From an uncultured Alphaproteobacteria bacterium (GTDB taxonomy: Bacteria; Pseudomonadota; Alphaproteobacteria; RF32; CAG-239), in the NCBI GenBank assembly GCA_944391465.1, contig CALXTS010000001.1, positions 90,441 through 154,440 of the forward strand: a DNA stretch of 64,000 bases. The letters run 5' to 3'. The translations under genes were made by a program, and so were the position numbers. Positions within the stretch are counted from its first letter, which is position 1, and the number at the start of each line of letters is the position of its first letter. Below the pieces are notes generated by a model. The model was not told the origin of the DNA. It was given only the letters and a program-made list of their open reading frames with translations, and made no database searches. Positions 26,165 to 34,185 of this stretch are shown piece after piece.

Positions 26165-27097
26165 TTGAATTTTTTAGCATGGTTCTTTGAACCTAAACCT
26201 TTTAATTCCGGATATCTGCCTGCAAAAGACGGGCATGATGTTTTTTTTATGGAATTTGGAAATCCTTTTGGAAAGCCGATTGTTGTGACGCACGGTGGTC
26301 CGGGGGGAAGTTGTAAAGCCAAATATGCAAGGGTTCCTAAAGGGGATAAGTACCGGATTATTATGATGGATCAGAGAGGGTGTGGAAAATCACTCCCCGC
26401 CGGAAAATTGGAAAATAATACAACAGCGGATACTATTGATGATATTGCTCGTCTGCTTGATTTTTTGCAGATAAAAGAGAAAATCGTTTTACGTGGCGGC
26501 TCTTGGGGTTCGACAATTGCTTTGTTATTTGCCGAAAAGTATCCTGAACGAGTTGAAAAGTTGTTGTTATCACAGATTTTTTTGGCAGATAAGGCTAATA
26601 AGTATTGGATGAATCAGGAAAGCTCACTTTTTTATCCCGATATGCTTGAGCGGTTGTATCAAGAAGTGGAAAATCCTCAGAATTTGGAAGATGCTTACAG
26701 TGCTTTGATTTTGTCAGATGATGCGGAAAAACAGTCAAAAGCCGTAAAGTTTTATGGTAATTACGAAAGAGTTTTGGGGTGTTTGAATCCGGAATTCTTA
26801 GACGTTGATTTAGATGAAAAAACTTTGGCTTCAACTCGTATTTATATTGAGTATGCTAAAAATAATTTCTTTTTAAGTGATAACGAGATTATGGATAATA
26901 TTGCCAAGATTGAAAATATTCCGGCAGTGTTGGTTCATAATCGGTTGGATATGTCTTGTCCGCTTATCGGCGCATATCAGCTTCACAAAAAAATGAAAAA
27001 CTCAAAACTCGTTGTGGTTCCGGAACGGGGACATGTCGGAAAACTTCTTTATAAGACTATAGATAAGGAGTTTTGTGAGTTTTTGAGAAATGAATAA
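26165..27097 (+). CDS. pip: Prolyl aminopeptidase (S33 family)
   Basis: The oxyanion segment VVTHGGPGGSC, MMDQRGCGKSLPAG and the nucleophile GGSWGSTIAL (Ser of GxSxG) are signatures of proline iminopeptidase. The Asp (LVHNRLDMSCP) and His (PERGHVG) are present. The start is uncertain: TTG at 26165 has AGAGG upstream, and another TTG at 26117 would add 16 residues. It cleaves N-terminal proline from peptides in the cytoplasm. It overlaps the next gene by a few bases. Confidence 0.87.
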   Translation: MNFLAWFFEPKPFNSGYLPAKDGHDVFFMEFGNPFGKPIVVTHGGPGGSCKAKYARVPKGDKYRIIMMDQRGCGKSLPAGKLENNTTADTIDDIARLLDFLQIKEKIVLRGGSWGSTIALLFAEKYPERVEKLLLSQIFLADKANKYWMNQESSLFYPDMLERLYQEVENPQNLEDAYSALILSDDAEKQSKAVKFYGNYERVLGCLNPEFLDVDLDEKTLASTRIYIEYAKNNFFLSDNEIMDNIAKIENIPAVLVHNRLDMSCPLIGAYQLHKKMKNSKLVVVPERGHVGKLLYKTIDKEFCEFLRNE

Positions 27098-27428
27098 CCA
27101 AGATTTTGACTTGAAAGAAAAGCCAACTCTGGCAGATTTGCAAGAGTATGTTGCTAAAATGAAGTTGGCAAGAGGATTTAATACAACGGACAAGCCTTAT
27201 GAATGTATGCTGTTTGCCGAAGAATGCGGCGAACTGATTTCGGCTATCCGCAAAAATATGCAGCAAGGTTCTATTGGCAGCGGTTCTGTTCCGGGAAATG
27301 TAAAACTGGAATTGGCTGATGTGCTGATTTATTTATGCAGTTTGGCGAATATGCATGGTATTTCTTTAGAAGAGGCGTTTCGTGAAAAAGAAGAGATTAA
27401 CAAGAAAAGGGTGTGGAAAAGACTATGA
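27090..27428 (+). CDS. MazG-like nucleotide pyrophosphohydrolase
   Basis: 112 aa, all-alpha. FAEECGELISAIRKN (the EExxE-type metal helix) and LELADVLIYLCSLANMHG (the second ExxD helix) are MazG/dUTPase-like signatures. The family hydrolyses noncanonical or excess NTPs to NMP and PPi. It overlaps both neighbours, so it lies in a compact operon from the peptidase to the zeta-like kinase. Confidence 0.85.
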   Translation: MNNQDFDLKEKPTLADLQEYVAKMKLARGFNTTDKPYECMLFAEECGELISAIRKNMQQGSIGSGSVPGNVKLELADVLIYLCSLANMHGISLEEAFREKEEINKKRVWKRL

Positions 27429-28012
27429 AAAAAGATTTCTATATTTTTAGACATGGGCAGAGTACCTATAATTTGGCCGGTCGTACACAAGGACGCACAA
27501 ATGATTCTGTTTTAACGGATTTAGGAAAATCTCAGGCTCTGGAAGTCGGAAAAAAACTTAAAGGAAAAAATATTCAGGCAATTATCTGTTCTCCGCTCAA
27601 CAGAGCTAAGCAAACCGCTGAATTGGCTAATCAATCCTTGAATGTTCCCGTGGTTTATGATGATCATTTCATCGAAGTTAATGTCGGTGAAATCGAAGGA
27701 ATGCACTATGAAGACATTCAGGCTAAGTTTGGTGAAAAATATCAGCAATGGCGTAGTCTTGATCGTAAATACGAAAACTTATGCTTTAAGGGCGGAGAAA
27801 CCAAGAAACAAGTCAGAGAACGTGTTTTTGAGGGATTAAATTCTTATGCCAATGATAATAAATATTCGGCTTTGGCAATTTCTTCTCACGGAATTATGCT
27901 GGATCAGATCTTGCTTACTCTGGGGGTAGAAAACGAGAAAGTTGCCAACGGTTCTATTTTGCATTTGGAATTTGATAACGGTAATTGGACGGTTAAAGGT
28001 TTTGTGAGCTAA
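27425..28012 (+). CDS. Histidine phosphatase (phosphoglycerate-mutase-like)
   Basis: About 195 aa. The phosphohistidine motif FRHGQSTYNLAGRTQGRTND is at the N-terminus, followed by ICSPLNRAKQTAELA, the catalytic E in FIEVNVGEIEGMHYED, and the second His in ALAISSHGIMLDQIL. It might act on phosphosugars, cobalamin intermediates or phosphoglycerate; the substrate is unknown. The start is taken at ATG 27425 rather than the upstream GTG at 27413. Confidence 0.88.
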   Translation: MKKDFYIFRHGQSTYNLAGRTQGRTNDSVLTDLGKSQALEVGKKLKGKNIQAIICSPLNRAKQTAELANQSLNVPVVYDDHFIEVNVGEIEGMHYEDIQAKFGEKYQQWRSLDRKYENLCFKGGETKKQVRERVFEGLNSYANDNKYSALAISSHGIMLDQILLTLGVENEKVANGSILHLEFDNGNWTVKGFVS

Positions 28013-28014
28013 AA

Positions 28015-28260
28015 ATGACGGAAATCTTTAATCAAGATAAAGAAATTTCTATTGAAACGGCGAATTTTATTATTCTTTCGCTCTATAGAGAATTTTCAAA
28101 AACAATTCTTTCAAATACGGCAAATGAAGATGAAAAGTCTTTTTGTCGGAAGCAGATGTCTATTCTGCGCAAAGATATGCTGATGATTGATAAGGACCAG
28201 ATAATCAATAAAGCAAAAACATACTATGGTCCACTGTTAAAAAAAATAATGGAGAAATAA
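28015..28260 (+). CDS. Hypothetical small protein (81 aa), possible partner of the zeta-like kinase
   Basis: All-helical and charged (ISIETANFIILSLYREFSKTIL, EDEKSFCRKQMSILRKDMLM). It lies two bases after the phosphatase gene and one base before the zeta-like gene. Size, helical content and position match what an epsilon-type antitoxin would look like, but no sequence motif of a known antitoxin is seen. Confidence 0.5.
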   Translation: MTEIFNQDKEISIETANFIILSLYREFSKTILSNTANEDEKSFCRKQMSILRKDMLMIDKDQIINKAKTYYGPLLKKIMEK

Positions 28261-28261
28261 A

Positions 28262-29182
28262 ATGACAGACAATCCCAATGACAGATTCGTTTTGAGTGAA
28301 GATGAACATAACAAATGGATGGAAGAAGTTGTTCTTCCGATGTTTGCTCACGGTAAAGTATCTGTCGAACAGCCGACTTTTGTTTTATTAACCGGACAAC
28401 CCGGAGCCGGCAAAAGTTTTTCATCAATGGAATATGCCCGCCGTTTTTTGAATGAAGATCCGGTGCGTTTCGGGGCTGATGATTTGAGGGCGGTTTTGCC
28501 TTATGCCGGACGCGCTATGCAAGAAGATGAAGCTCAGTATCCGTTTTTGACTAAAAAAGATTCCGGTATCGGAAGAGAGAAGTTGGTCGATTATGCGATT
28601 GAAAATCAATTGAATATTTTGGTTGAGAGTATTTTGACAAATCCCGAAGATTATAAAATGGGTACTTTGATGAAAGTTAAAAATGCCGGATATAGAATTG
28701 AATGTTTGGCTCTCGGTGTGCATCGGAATGTGAGTGAAGCCGGTATGTTTATGCGTTATGAAGAACAAAAAAATATTTCCGGTTTTGGTTTTGCTCCGAC
28801 TTATGAGGTTCATAATAAAGCGTACGAATTAATGCCGGATATTGTCGCTAATATGTATGAATATGGTATTGCAGACAAAGTCAGTGTCTATAACCGCAAG
28901 TTTGATTGTTTTTATGATAGTGATAAGGATAAAGGTGGTTCTTTAGCTATTCGGAATGCGATTGTTCGTTCTCGTAACAGTTCTTTGAATTTCAGAGAAA
29001 TGTCAGATGTTGTTTCAAAATGGGAGAGTGTTCTTGACTATATGCGCAAACGTAATGCTTCTCCTGAAGAATTTAAGACGGTTAATATGATGTATGATAC
29101 CTTTAAGAAGAGTACGGGAATTATGTTTTCTCCGGAATTTCAAAAGTTTTCAAAATTCGGTAAGTCATCTAAAGGGGAATAA
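28262..29182 (+). CDS. Zeta-toxin-family P-loop kinase
   Basis: 306 aa. Walker A LLTGQPGAGKSFSSM (residues ~42-55) is followed by the acidic/arginine motif FGADDLRAVLP and a second segment VESILTNPEDY with VHRNVSEAGMFMRYEEQ, the pattern of zeta toxins and related kinases. Zeta toxins phosphorylate UDP-GlcNAc. A chromosomal member may instead be a housekeeping or phage-defence kinase. It is preceded by an 81-aa helical ORF. The ~100 C-terminal residues are not assigned. Confidence 0.78.
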   Translation: MTDNPNDRFVLSEDEHNKWMEEVVLPMFAHGKVSVEQPTFVLLTGQPGAGKSFSSMEYARRFLNEDPVRFGADDLRAVLPYAGRAMQEDEAQYPFLTKKDSGIGREKLVDYAIENQLNILVESILTNPEDYKMGTLMKVKNAGYRIECLALGVHRNVSEAGMFMRYEEQKNISGFGFAPTYEVHNKAYELMPDIVANMYEYGIADKVSVYNRKFDCFYDSDKDKGGSLAIRNAIVRSRNSSLNFREMSDVVSKWESVLDYMRKRNASPEEFKTVNMMYDTFKKSTGIMFSPEFQKFSKFGKSSKGE

Positions 29183-29187
29183 GGCGC

Positions 29188-30576
29188 TTGTTAGATAAAA
29201 ATCTGGTTAAAGACATTTTAGATGAGGCTTTATCATTTGGTGTCGATTTTGCCGAGGTCTTTGCTGAAAACAGCGAAGGGTTAACAATTAGACTTGTTGA
29301 CGGCAAAGTTAAAGAAATTGATGAAGGGAGAATTTATGGTGTCGGTATCAGAGTTTTTAAGGATTTATTCCAAGCTTATGCTTATACAAATATAATCAAT
29401 CGCGACAGTTTGTTGGAAGCTGCTCGAAAGGTGGCTCAGGCGGCAGATTGTCGCGATACTTCTTTTGTAAAAGCAATTGATTTGGTTGATTTGGAGATTG
29501 AAAACAAGCATAAAATTATCAGAGCTCCCGAAACTGTTAAAAAAGTTGAAAAAATTGGTTTAATCCGGAGAATCTCAGAATCAACTTATGCTTCTAATAA
29601 ATTGATTTTTAGTGCAGATATTAAGTATTTGGATAAACAAAGACAAATATTGGTAGCAAATTCGGAAGGTGTTTGGGCTGAAGATACTCAATATAGAACC
29701 AGAGTTTTTGGGGCTGCAATGGCGCAAAGCGGGGCGAGGGTAGAGAGTGCAACTCATTCTATCGGAGCTTTGTCCGGATTTGAATTGTATGATGACTTTG
29801 ATGAGAAAGCCTTTGCTGAAGAAATGGCTCGTAAAGCTGTTATTAAGTTGAGTGCAGAAGATTGTCCATCAGGAAAAATGCCGGTTATTATCAATAATTC
29901 TTTCGGCGGAGTTATTTTTCATGAGGCTTGCGGTCATGCGTTAGAGGCTACGGCGGTGGCCAAAGGAGTGTCGGTATTTTCTAACAAATTGGGGCAGAAA
30001 ATTGCAAGTGATGTTGTTTCTGCGGTTGATGATGCAACAATTCCTAATGCATGGGGTTCAACAAATATTGACGATGAAGGTGTAAAAACACAAAGAAAAC
30101 AACTTATTAAGAATGGCATCTTAAAGTCTTACATGATAGATAAATTTAATTCCAGACGAATGAATATGGCGGCCAATGGTACCGGAAAACGGCAAAGCTA
30201 TAAATTTATTCCGACATCCAGAATGAGTAATACTTTTATTGAAGCAGGAAACTCAAGTTTTGATGATATTCTTTTATCAACCGAAAAAGGATTATTTGCC
30301 AAGACGATGTCCGGTGGTTCGGTAAATCCGGCAACGGGAGACTTTAATTTTTCTGTAGATGAAGGATATATTATTGAAAAAGGCAAAATAAAACAGCCTG
30401 TTAAAGGTGCAAAGTTAATTGGTAATTGTGCTGAGATTTTACAAAAAATAGATATGGTCGGAAACAATCTTGAACTGGCTTGTGGAATGTGCGGTTCTAG
30501 TTCCGGAAGTATTCCGGTTACGGTTGGGCAACCAACAATACGTGTTTCTGAAATCACGGTCGGGGGACAGAAATAA
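29188..30576 (+). CDS. tldD: Metalloprotease TldD
   Basis: 462 aa, TTG start. FAEVFAENSEGLTIRLVDGKVKEIDEG opens the family, the zinc site HEACGHALEA (HExxxH) lies at about residues 248-257, and the late cysteine loop CGMCGSSSGSIPVTVGQP is conserved. TldD with TldE forms a protease that processes RiPPs such as microcin B17 and degrades CcdA. It is coupled to the TldE gene by an overlapping stop/start. Confidence 0.96.
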   Translation: MLDKNLVKDILDEALSFGVDFAEVFAENSEGLTIRLVDGKVKEIDEGRIYGVGIRVFKDLFQAYAYTNIINRDSLLEAARKVAQAADCRDTSFVKAIDLVDLEIENKHKIIRAPETVKKVEKIGLIRRISESTYASNKLIFSADIKYLDKQRQILVANSEGVWAEDTQYRTRVFGAAMAQSGARVESATHSIGALSGFELYDDFDEKAFAEEMARKAVIKLSAEDCPSGKMPVIINNSFGGVIFHEACGHALEATAVAKGVSVFSNKLGQKIASDVVSAVDDATIPNAWGSTNIDDEGVKTQRKQLIKNGILKSYMIDKFNSRRMNMAANGTGKRQSYKFIPTSRMSNTFIEAGNSSFDDILLSTEKGLFAKTMSGGSVNPATGDFNFSVDEGYIIEKGKIKQPVKGAKLIGNCAEILQKIDMVGNNLELACGMCGSSSGSIPVTVGQPTIRVSEITVGGQK

Positions 30577-31898
30577 TGCAAGCAAAACAATTTGTTGAAC
30601 AATTATATGATGCATGTTCTTCAGTCGGTTTAGAAGAGTTTCAAATCAGCTATTTTTGTAATCGTAGCGAAAATTTAGAAGTTTTTGAACAGAAAGTTTC
30701 AAAGCAAAGTAATAATGAAAATCAATATATTGTTTTGAAAATCAAGTACAACGGAAAGATTGGCGAATATACTTCTCAGCGATTTGATGAAGAAGATGTT
30801 TCTTTTATGATTGAGAAATCTCTTGAGAATGCCAAATTAATAGATGCTGAACAAGATGACTTTTTTTATGACGGAAGCGGAAGTTATCAAGAGGTTGTTC
30901 CTTATGTTCCTCTGGTTAATAAATTGAAAAACATGGATAAAATATGTTTTTTGAAAGAGGTTGAGGAGAGGGCATACCAAGCAGATAAACGTGTTAACAA
31001 GGTCATTGGTTCCGCATATGGATATAGCGAACATAAATTTATTATGCGTAATTCTTTGGGCTTAAATATTTCAGATGAAAGAACTGCGGCTTATGCTTAT
31101 GTTTATTTATCCGTAAAAGAAGGAAACATTATTAAGACAGAGGCTCAAGAAACAGCTTTTCAGAAAGATGATGATTTTAATCCCGAAATATTGGCTAAAA
31201 AAGCTGTTGATAAGGCTTTGAAAAAACTTAATGTTTTTGATATTCAGAGCGGTTCTCATCAGGTGATGTTCAAAGGCAGCGCCTTTATTGATATCGTTAA
31301 AATGTTAGCTGGCTTGGTTTCTGCTAAAAATATTCAGGAAGAAAAATCCAAATGGCAGAAAATGATAGGAAAATCAGTGGCTTCTGATTGCGTATCTCTT
31401 ATTGATAATCCTTTTTTGGAAGGCGGTTTCGGCACTTTATCTCATGATTATGAAGGTTATCCGAGCTCTTATAAAGAAGTTATTAAAAACGGCACTCTCC
31501 AAACATATCTTTATGGGCTAAAAACAGCTTATAATGATGGTGTTTCATCTACCGGCAATGGTGACGGAAATGATATTATGGTTTTTAATTTTTATTTGAA
31601 ACCGGGAGAGCAAAAGAAAGAAGATTTATTTTCAAAAATGATTAATGGTGTTTATATTGATGAATTAAATGGAATTCATGCTGGTTATGATATGGTTTCC
31701 GGAGATTTTTCTTTTGGTGCAAGTGGATTTGCCGTTAAAGATGGTTGTATTAGTCATTATTTGAATCAATTTACAATTTCCGGAAATATTTATGACTTAA
31801 TGAAAAATATTGTGGCGGTTGCGAATGATTTAGATTTTGATTATGGAAAAATCGGATCTCCGTCAGTATGGGTTGGTAAATTGAATCTTTCGAGATAA
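30576..31898 (+). CDS. tldE: TldE/PmbA, partner of TldD
   Basis: 440 aa. The N-terminus LEEFQISYFCNRSENLEVFEQKV parallels TldD, but no HExxxH motif is present, as expected for TldE. FEGGFGTLSHDYEGYPS-type and GVYIDELNGIHAGYDMVSGDFSFGASGF segments are the family signatures. It completes the TldDE heterodimer. This is the last host gene before the dif site. An imperfect hairpin (31918-31978) follows and may end the transcript. Confidence 0.94.
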   Translation: MQAKQFVEQLYDACSSVGLEEFQISYFCNRSENLEVFEQKVSKQSNNENQYIVLKIKYNGKIGEYTSQRFDEEDVSFMIEKSLENAKLIDAEQDDFFYDGSGSYQEVVPYVPLVNKLKNMDKICFLKEVEERAYQADKRVNKVIGSAYGYSEHKFIMRNSLGLNISDERTAAYAYVYLSVKEGNIIKTEAQETAFQKDDDFNPEILAKKAVDKALKKLNVFDIQSGSHQVMFKGSAFIDIVKMLAGLVSAKNIQEEKSKWQKMIGKSVASDCVSLIDNPFLEGGFGTLSHDYEGYPSSYKEVIKNGTLQTYLYGLKTAYNDGVSSTGNGDGNDIMVFNFYLKPGEQKKEDLFSKMINGVYIDELNGIHAGYDMVSGDFSFGASGFAVKDGCISHYLNQFTISGNIYDLMKNIVAVANDLDFDYGKIGSPSVWVGKLNLSR

Positions 31899-31917
31899 AA
31901 ATCTTGCAAGAAATATG

Positions 31918-31978
31918 CGCTGTGAGAACGAGCTGATGGTATAAATATACGTTTTTTATTTTTTGCTCGTTTACAGCG
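31918..31978 (+). other. Imperfect inverted repeat between tldE and dif
   Basis: CGCTGT pairs with ACAGCG and AACGAGC with GCTCGTT, interrupted by a small internal loop and with a 31-base loop. It has no T-run immediately after it, so it is not a typical terminator. It could be an RNA structure or protein-binding site near dif. Confidence 0.4.
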
Positions 31979-32041
31979 TCTTGTTTATGAAAAAAAATGT
32001 TTTGGCTTTTATAGAGGATGATGTTTCACTGCTACTCTCTT

Positions 32042-32069
32042 TGTATTCATAATATATATTATGCGACAA
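32042..32069 (-). other. dif: Chromosomal dif site (XerCD recombination), left junction of the prophage
   Basis: Read on the minus strand: XerC-type arm TTGTCGCATAA, six-base centre TATATA, XerD-type arm TTATGAATACA. E. coli dif has GGTGCGCATAA, TGTATA and TTATGTTAAAT, so the layout and key bases agree. Host genes on both sides converge on this point. The XerD arm lies on the host side and the XerC arm on the prophage side. Confidence 0.85.
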
Positions 32070-32072
32070 ATT
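32053..32072. repeat. Left attachment repeat (20 bp, identical to 39987-40006)
   Basis: A 20-bp perfect direct repeat with the copy 7,934 bp to the right. It contains the six-base exchange region and the XerC arm plus three flanking bases. Confidence 0.85.
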
Positions 32073-32141
32073 AAGAAAGATTTTATTGAACCTCAAAAAA
32101 ATGTTACTGCCCTTTTGTTTTAACAGATTTAGGAGTGTGCC

Positions 32142-32573
32142 ATGTTAGATAAAACGGACGAAGTAAAAAAAATTTCTGGGGCTGTGGATAACTTAATAAA
32201 AATCATAAACAATCAACAATCCCAAATTAAAGAACTTGAGGACAAACTGCGGGAAAAAGATGCCCACAACTGGGATAATTACGGTTTTAGAGTTGTCAAG
32301 GCAATTTTACGATATATCGCGCAGGGAATCGAAGAACAAGAGGCTATACGTCTCGCCTATGATGATTTTGGCGGCAAAATGTCTATGCGTACAATACTTT
32401 GCATTTGGCAATATTCCCACGCCTCAAAAGCCGGATTAATTTTATACGGGCGCGCCTATTGTGCAAAAAAAATGCGCCTCGCAGGCTTTAAAGCCTACGA
32501 AATAGCGCAAACTTTAGGGTTGTCGATAACAACCGTGCAAAAACTGTTAAAGCAGTGTTGTATTAGCGATTAG
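32142..32573 (+). CDS. Prophage coiled-coil / helix-turn-helix protein (143 aa)
   Basis: An AGGAG site precedes the ATG. Residues 1-45 form a coiled coil (VKKISGAVDNLIKIINNQQSQIKELEDKL). The C-terminus GFKAYEIAQTLGLSITTVQKLLKQ is a clear helix-turn-helix. It is one of only two plus-strand genes in the element and lies at its left edge. In the excised circle its start would overlap the end of the regulator gene at 39621, so the two would be one operon. Probably a transcriptional or replication regulator. Confidence 0.75.
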   Translation: MLDKTDEVKKISGAVDNLIKIINNQQSQIKELEDKLREKDAHNWDNYGFRVVKAILRYIAQGIEEQEAIRLAYDDFGGKMSMRTILCIWQYSHASKAGLILYGRAYCAKKMRLAGFKAYEIAQTLGLSITTVQKLLKQCCISD

Positions 32574-32724
32574 CTTTAGCATTTTCGGCAATGTACATCC
32601 CGATAAACGACAAAACAACGCCGATTATAGCGGTTTCGACTGCTCGGCCGTTTGAAATGTATGTTGCGGCCGCGGTACAAGCTAAGCCGGTTGCTAATAT
32701 TTTGTTTTTATTGTCACCCCTCAT
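32563..32724 (-). CDS. Small prophage membrane protein (53 aa)
   Basis: Two hydrophobic segments (ILATGLACTAAATYIS and ETAIIGVVLSFIGMYIA). The pattern NK-small/aromatic-G-x-A with a late IIxVxxxxIG resembles the 46-aa product at 32907-33047, suggesting an ancient duplication. It overlaps the convergent plus-strand gene by 11 bases. The ribosome site is weak and a hairpin lies just upstream. Possibly a holin or virion membrane protein. Confidence 0.5.
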   Translation of the reverse strand: MRGDNKNKILATGLACTAAATYISNGRAVETAIIGVVLSFIGMYIAENAKANR

Positions 32725-32728
32725 CTAA

Positions 32729-32760
32729 AATTGCCGGTATTTTAAACCGGCAATTCTTTT
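32729..32760. terminator. Hairpin, probable terminator near the left end of the prophage
   Basis: A ten-base-pair stem AATTGCCGGT / ACCGGCAATT with a 7-base loop is followed by CTTTT on the plus strand. It could stop the plus-strand transcript of the 143-aa gene or attenuate the minus-strand late operon. Confidence 0.65.
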
Positions 32761-32767
32761 AAGTCAA

Positions 32768-32905
32768 CTAATTAAAAATATCAAGACATTTGTCTATAAA
32801 GTCTTTTTTACGGCGTACAGCGCGTTTTTTCTTTTTCGGAGTCATAGACACCTTTTTAACGCATTTTGCTTTGTATGCCGTTTTTTTAGCTATTTTTGCC
32901 GCCAT
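32768..32905 (-). CDS. Very basic small prophage protein (45 aa)
   Basis: Lys/Arg make up over a third of the residues (KIAKKTAYKAKCVKK, TPKKKKRAVRRKK). An AGGGGG site precedes the ATG. The size and charge suggest a DNA-condensing virion protein, as in several small tailless phages, or a nucleic-acid-binding regulator. No homologue is recognised. Confidence 0.65.
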   Translation of the reverse strand: MAAKIAKKTAYKAKCVKKVSMTPKKKKRAVRRKKDFIDKCLDIFN

Positions 32906-32906
32906 T

Positions 32907-33047
32907 TTAACCCCCTATAAGTTGTTGTAAAATGTTAATGATAGCTTCTGGGGCAGACATAGCACCGGTAAGAACCCCAGCAATTGCAGTTGCTACACCA
33001 GCCCAAAAGCATTTATTTTTTAACTTCTCAATCGTTTTTTGCCACAT
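32907..33047 (-). CDS. Small prophage membrane protein, holin-like (46 aa)
   Basis: It starts MWQKTIEKLKNKCFW and has one long hydrophobic segment AGVATAIAGVLTGAM. Phage proteins with a short basic N-terminus, the K-x-K-x-FW motif and a helix followed by P-E are frequent near lysis genes. The longer reading to 33095 lacks a ribosome site; AGGATC lies before the ATG at 33047. It overlaps the next upstream gene by 28 bases. Confidence 0.6.
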   Translation of the reverse strand: MWQKTIEKLKNKCFWAGVATAIAGVLTGAMSAPEAIINILQQLIGG

Positions 33048-33178
33048 AGTTCTAGATCCTGTAAAGTTTCGATGTCCCTTTCGATAAGCGCGCACCGTTT
33101 ATCGAATTTGCTGTATAATAATAAAACCGCAATAAGTGTCGGCGAATTGCCTAAGAGCTGTATGAATAGGTCTGGCAT
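33020..33178 (-). CDS. Small prophage protein with N-terminal TM and charged tail (52 aa)
   Basis: GAGGTAGGA precedes the ATG. The residues NSPTLIAVLLLYSKF form a membrane segment and RCALIERDIETLQDLE a charged helix. The topology (one N-terminal TM, helical cytoplasmic or periplasmic part) is like small lysis accessory or spanin-like proteins. It overlaps the downstream 46-aa gene. Confidence 0.6.
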   Translation of the reverse strand: MPDLFIQLLGNSPTLIAVLLLYSKFDKRCALIERDIETLQDLELCGKKRLRS

Positions 33179-33182
33179 AGTC

Positions 33183-33368
33183 CTACCTCACTCTCTTGAA
33201 AATATAGAGCGCGGCAATACCGGCCGCCACCATAAGCGTTTTATCCCACCAGCTAAAACTTGGTGTTTTGTCCGTTGTTTGAGCAATTTTATCATCGGTT
33301 TCTTTTTCATAAATAATACCGCTAACTAACCCGCTCAACCCTGATAGAACTATCCATATAATAGGCAT
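33183..33368 (-). CDS. Small prophage membrane protein (61 aa)
   Basis: AGGGGGT ribosome site. Two hydrophobic helices (PIIWIVLSGLSGLVSGIIY and LMVAAGIAALYIF) are separated by a charged loop with SFSWWDKT. The hairpin topology is that of a class II holin or a virion membrane protein. It is next to the peptidoglycan hydrolase, which supports a lysis role. Confidence 0.65.
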   Translation of the reverse strand: MPIIWIVLSGLSGLVSGIIYEKETDDKIAQTTDKTPSFSWWDKTLMVAAGIAALYIFKRVR

Positions 33369-33380
33369 TTCGACTACCCC

Positions 33381-33863
33381 CTAAGCATAAAACGTATGAT
33401 TGCCGATACTAGCAACCACTTGCATTTTGTTAACCCATGACGGCGCTTTAGATAGACTACCAAGCGCCAAATAATTAGTTGCTCCGTTGGTGATGTCCGG
33501 GAGCGCGCCGGCATAAGCTAGGCCGGCCAGATTCTTGGCAACCGCAAAACTATCGTCGGAATCGTTCACAGCTAACATAGGCGCATAATTCGGGTCCGAC
33601 TTGTTCCAAACGCTGAATTGGCTTTTTTTAGTGCATACTTCTTTGGGAGTTGCACCCCACCAGCTGCCGGCTTTAACCCTATTCATGATTACATTTAAAA
33701 CTGCCTGCATTCCCTTTATTCCTTCTCCGCGTGCCTCTCCCCAAGCTGTTCGAGCCATTATATCAATTTCATGTTCATCGTTTGTTGCAATCATTTTGCC
33801 GCCTCTCAATAAAAAATAAATACCGGCAAAAGCTACAAGACCTGCGCCGATAGGATTTTCCAT
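33381..33863 (-). CDS. Prophage cell-wall hydrolase, SleB/Hydrolase_2 family
   Basis: 160 aa from the ATG at 33863 (GGAGGATAGT upstream; a longer reading to 33893 overlaps the next gene). An N-terminal TM (GAGLVAFAGIYFLLRGG) is followed by DIMARTAWGEARGEGIKGMQAVLNVIMNRV, with the catalytic Glu in GEARGE, and QFSVWNK. SleB-like lytic transglycosylases cut the glycan strand. The anchor suggests a virion-associated enzyme for entry or an endolysin held in the membrane. Confidence 0.88.
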   Translation of the reverse strand: MENPIGAGLVAFAGIYFLLRGGKMIATNDEHEIDIMARTAWGEARGEGIKGMQAVLNVIMNRVKAGSWWGATPKEVCTKKSQFSVWNKSDPNYAPMLAVNDSDDSFAVAKNLAGLAYAGALPDITNGATNYLALGSLSKAPSWVNKMQVVASIGNHTFYA

Positions 33864-33864
33864 A

Positions 33865-34185
33865 CTATCCTCCAAGCTCTTGAATACGAACACGCCAAGC
33901 AGCTCTTTGTTTAATTAATTCCGCATAATCTTCTGCAGTGGCTACCCCTTCTGAAATTTTAATAATAGCATAATCTGATTCTGATAACTTAGATTTTAAT
34001 TTAATTATTTCCTCTGCAGCTACAAGTTCTGCAGGTTTTTCTGGTGCATAGCCTTCCTGATAAAATTTCCCATTATATGAAAAATCCAAATCAACAAAAT
34101 CTAAATTTTTTTTTTCAGCTTCTATTTGATTTATCACTTTATATTCACGAGTTGTTTTATCAATTAATTCAGCTCTTAATCTCAT
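33865..34185 (-). CDS. Tail-fibre-chaperone-like protein of the prophage
   Basis: 106 aa. The end LKSKLSESDYAIIKISEGVATAEDYAELIKQRAAWRVRIQEL resembles the C-terminal helix pair of phage tail assembly chaperones (SDYxxxK, then AWRxxI). Such a protein in a genome without tail genes suggests that it assists folding of a receptor-binding spike. The base composition is more AT-rich than the other phage genes. Confidence 0.6.
   Translation of the reverse strand: MRLRAELIDKTTREYKVINQIEAEKKNLDFVDLDFSYNGKFYQEGYAPEKPAELVAAEEIIKLKSKLSESDYAIIKISEGVATAEDYAELIKQRAAWRVRIQELGG

Noticed and set aside
29188-31898. TldDE as dedicated maturation protease for the HprK-PqqD cassette.
   Set aside because: TldDE is widespread in bacteria and lies 19 kb away in a different operon; there is no sequence link.
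33048-33095. N-terminal extension of the 46-aa holin-like protein.
   Set aside because: The extension is basic, has no ribosome site and lies wholly inside the coding region of the 52-aa gene.
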